DNA from: Shimia haliotis
GTDB lineage: Bacteria; Pseudomonadota; Alphaproteobacteria; Rhodobacterales; Rhodobacteraceae
Direction: 5' to 3'
NCBI RefSeq assembly: GCF_900114415.1
Contig: NZ_FOSZ01000003.1
Coordinates: forward strand, 248,001-312,000
Length of the DNA: 64,000 bases
The first letter of the stretch is position 1, and each line of letters starts with the position of its first letter. The translations under genes were made by a program, and so were the position numbers. Below the pieces are notes generated by a model. The model was not told where the DNA came from, ran no database searches, and saw nothing but the letters and a program-made list of their open reading frames with translations. Positions 61,773 through 64,000 of the stretch are shown one piece after another.

Positions 61773-63200
61773 ATGACACAGTTCAGATTTCCGACAGCCT
61801 ATACGATTTTGTTTGCCCTGATCGTGGTTGTGGCAGCGTTGACGTGGATTGTGCCGGCAGGTGTCTATGACATGGCGCCCAACGCCACGCTTGGGCGGGA
61901 TGCCCCTGTTCCGGGCACTTATCACACCGTGGAGCCCTCGCCTCAGGGCTGGGTGCAGATCCTCATGGCGCCGATCAAGGGGCTGTATGATCCGATTGAG
62001 TACACCGCCAATGCGATTGATGTTTCGTTGTTCATTCTGGTGATGGGCGGCTTTTTGATGGTTGTGACCCGTACTGGTGCGATTGATGCGGGCATCGGCG
62101 GGCTTTTGACGGCGTTGAAAGGGCGGGAAATCCTGATGATTCCGATCCTTATGACCGCATTTGCCGCTGGGGGGACGACCTATGGCATGGCCGAAGAGGG
62201 GCTGGCGTTTTATTCGATCCTGATCCCGGTGATGATCCGTGCCGGTTTTGACAGCCCAACTGCGGTGGCGACGCTTTTGCTTGGGGCCGGGATCGGCACG
62301 ATGGGGTCGACCATTAACCCGTTTGCCACGGTGATCGCGTCGAATGCGGCGGGCACTACAATTCAGGACGGGCTTGGGTTGCGGCTGGTTATTCTGGGGC
62401 TCTCGCTGTTGGCAGGAATTGTCTATGTCATGCGCTATGCCGCCAAGGTCAAAGCCGACCCGTCAAAGTCGCTGATGGCGGACCAGGCGGAGGCGCACAG
62501 AGCGCATTTTCTGAAGGGCGGTGACGGAGATGTTTTGCCGGATTTCACCCGCACGCGGGCGTTGATTTTGGCGGCCTTTGCCGCGGCATTCGGGGTCATG
62601 CTCTGGGGGGTTATCAGTCAAGGATGGTGGATGGGGGAAATGTCTGCCTTGTTTCTTGGCATGTCGATAGTGGTCTGGTTGCTTGCGAAAATCAGCCCAG
62701 ACACCCGCATGAACGAAGGTGAATTCGTAGAGGCGTTTGTTGACGGAGCGCGAGACCTTCTTGGCGTGGCTCTGATCATCGGCGTAGCGCGGGGTATTGT
62801 TGTCGTGATGGATGACGGCCAAATCACCCACACCATTTTGCACTGGCTGGAGGGCATGTTGGGCGGCCTCGGAGAAGTGGCGTTTGCCAACACAATGTAT
62901 TTCGTCAACGTCGTGCTGAGCTTTCTTGTGCCTTCGTCTTCGGGGCTGGCTGTGTTGACCATGCCCATTCTGGCGCCGCTTTCTGATTTTGCCGGTGTCG
63001 CCCGCGAGATCACGGTGACGGCGTATCAGACCGCGAACGGCTGGGTGAACCTGTTCAACCCGACCTTTGCGGTTGTGATGGGCGGGCTGGCGATCGGCAA
63101 GGTGCCCTATGACCGGTGGCTCAAATTTGTCTTTCCGTTGCTGGTTGTTCTGGCCGTGATTGCCTGCGGTACCTTGACCGTAGGTGTGATGCTGACCTGA
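61773..63200 (+). CDS. YfcC/DcuC-type membrane transporter
   Basis: 475 residues, about 12 membrane helices. The N-terminal FPTAYTILFALIVVVAALTWIVPAG is typical of the YfcC family, as are GGTTYGMAEEGLAFYSILIPV and LVPSSSGLAVLTMPILAPL. Members carry C4-dicarboxylates, arginine/ornithine or other amino acids; the substrate here is unknown. The reading frame is open upstream to 61617, but the ATG with MTQFRFPT matches the family start. Confidence 0.88.
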   Translation: MTQFRFPTAYTILFALIVVVAALTWIVPAGVYDMAPNATLGRDAPVPGTYHTVEPSPQGWVQILMAPIKGLYDPIEYTANAIDVSLFILVMGGFLMVVTRTGAIDAGIGGLLTALKGREILMIPILMTAFAAGGTTYGMAEEGLAFYSILIPVMIRAGFDSPTAVATLLLGAGIGTMGSTINPFATVIASNAAGTTIQDGLGLRLVILGLSLLAGIVYVMRYAAKVKADPSKSLMADQAEAHRAHFLKGGDGDVLPDFTRTRALILAAFAAAFGVMLWGVISQGWWMGEMSALFLGMSIVVWLLAKISPDTRMNEGEFVEAFVDGARDLLGVALIIGVARGIVVVMDDGQITHTILHWLEGMLGGLGEVAFANTMYFVNVVLSFLVPSSSGLAVLTMPILAPLSDFAGVAREITVTAYQTANGWVNLFNPTFAVVMGGLAIGKVPYDRWLKFVFPLLVVLAVIACGTLTVGVMLT

Positions 63201-63402
63201 GACTGAAAAGGTTAAGCGTGGCCTGAAGTGCGGGTGCGCCCAACGAGGTTTGGGGAATATCTTGTGGATAACTGAGCCGGTTTGGCCAGATGCTGTGGTT
63301 AGGCGTTGACTCGGGCGCGTGGGGCTTTGCAGACTTCAAGGGCTGCGAGAATCACACGGGCCGAGCAAGAAACACAGGCATCAAAACAGGACCAACGCCA
63401 CT

Positions 63403-64000
63403 TTGCGCTTCTCTAAACTCAGACTGACCGGCTTCAAAAGCTTTGTCGATCCGACCGATTTGATTATCGCGGATGGTCTGACCGGTGTGGTGGGGCCGAA
63501 CGGATGCGGTAAGTCCAACCTGCTTGAAGCGCTGCGTTGGGTGATGGGGGAAAACCGCCCCAAAGCGATGCGCGGCGGGGGCATGGAAGACGTGATCTTT
63601 GCCGGTGCTGCGACCCGTCCCGCGCGGAATTTTGCGGAAGTCAGTTTGCAGATCGACAACTCCGAGCGGCTGGCGCCAGCGGGGTTCAATGACGATGACG
63701 CGCTTGAGATCAACCGGCGGATCACGCGGGATGTGGGGTCTGCCTATAAGGTGAACACCAAGGATGTGCGGGCGCGCGATGTACAGATGCTGTTTGCCGA
63801 CGCCTCCACCGGTGCGCATTCGCCAGCGCTGGTGCGACAGGGTCAGATTGCGGAACTGATCAATTCCAAGCCCAAAGCGCGGCGACGTATTCTTGAAGAG
63901 GCCGCGGGTATCTCGGGGCTGTATCAACGTCGCCATGAGGCGGAGTTGAAGCTGAAGGGTGCCGAAACCAACCTTGCCCGCGTCGATGATGTGATCGAAC
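63403..64000 (+). CDS. smc: Chromosome segregation protein SMC (3' truncated by window end)
   Basis: First 199 residues of the condensin ATPase that compacts and segregates the chromosome. [13 protein letters not shown] opens the protein, with Walker [11 protein letters not shown] (about 31-40), then [27 protein letters not shown] and the [25 protein letters not shown] region leading into the coiled coil. TTG start at 63403: no ATG or GTG is in frame upstream and homology starts here. The full protein of about 1150 residues continues past the window. Confidence 0.93.
   Translation, partial: MRFSKLRLTGFKSFVDPTDLIIADGLTGVVGPNGCGKSNLLEALRWVMGENRPKAMRGGGMEDVIFAGAATRPARNFAEVSLQIDNSERLAPAGFNDDDALEINRRITRDVGSAYKVNTKDVRARDVQMLFADASTGAHSPALVRQGQIAELINSKPKARRRILEEAAGISGLYQRRHEAELKLKGAETNLARVDDVIE

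Noticed and set aside
63201-63402. Possible short gene before smc
   Set aside because: Only frames under about 40 codons without ribosome-binding sites; nothing recognisable.
1-64000. CRISPR array, tRNA, rRNA, insertion sequence or prophage
   Set aside because: No regularly spaced direct repeats, no tRNA T-loop consensus in a cloverleaf context, and no transposase, integrase or structural phage protein among the frames.

Overview
This window is a stretch of a marine alphaproteobacterial chromosome, almost certainly Rhodobacteraceae (Roseobacter group). Reasons: GC-rich coding sequence, the block DUF1244 / N-formylglutamate amidohydrolase / pyk / rpmI-rplT / pheS / pheT, COQ9 beside rpsU, two Hint-domain proteins, an RTX protein, a TIGR03862-type flavoprotein, DUF3775, and short intergenic repeats of a kind common in that family. 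It looks mainly chromosomal and housekeeping, with small accessory insertions. I saw no rRNA, tRNA, CRISPR array, transposase or phage gene. No gene-free gap exceeds 300 bases.

Layout. 1-2733: end of a metal (Mn/Zn/Fe type) ABC importer, one ATPase and two permeases. 2730-4457 (minus): SulP anion transporter whose promoter carries an ATTC-N8-GAAT operator. 4756-9731: ATP-dependent oxoprolinase/hydantoinase fusion and a convergent class III aminotransferase, sharing a bidirectional terminator. 9885-14620: mutL-rmuC pair, an atypical CDF-family protein, DUF3775. 14867-17235: Hint protein, then a divergent TetR/quinone-reductase pair with three operator copies. 17304-20411 (minus): a HIT-like/PLD/SF2-helicase gene split by one in-frame TGA. 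20607-22818 (minus): saccharopine-pathway pair. 22885-25740: HNH protein, MscS channel, flavoprotein. 25784-29014 (minus): duplicated RTX protein, DUF1244, small membrane protein, N-formylglutamate amidohydrolase. 29172-31581: pyruvate kinase, small membrane protein, ribosomal proteins L35 and L20.

31796-41635: second Hint protein, alanine/sodium symporter, then pheS and pheT separated by 3.1 kb that holds a three-TM coiled protein, a class I glutamine amidotransferase and a divergent cyclase-like/SRPBCC protein. 41632-46751: LysR, methyltransferase, YtoQ, nu-class GST, MscL, second MscS, heme membrane protein. 46928-48641: alanine dehydrogenase and its divergent Lrp-type regulator around a 19-bp perfect palindrome. 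48825-54414: GMC oxidoreductase plus carbamoyltransferase-like protein, haloalkane dehalogenase, second nu-class GST, membrane-bound class III cyclase. 54547-56688: S21, COQ9, quinone reductase. 56871-59821: a compact operon of secreted protein, ExbB, two ExbD and TonB. 59845-63200: FadR-type regulator, lipoprotein, acetyltransferase, YfcC transporter. 63403-64000: start of smc, running off the end.

Most worth a second look: the nonsense-split helicase gene, the cargo between pheS and pheT (a Pycsar-like membrane protein near a cyclase-fold protein), the mutually exclusive hairpins before pheS, the sulfide-sensor-like operator at the SulP promoter, and several family members missing canonical active-site residues (CDF, carbamoyltransferase, cyclase).
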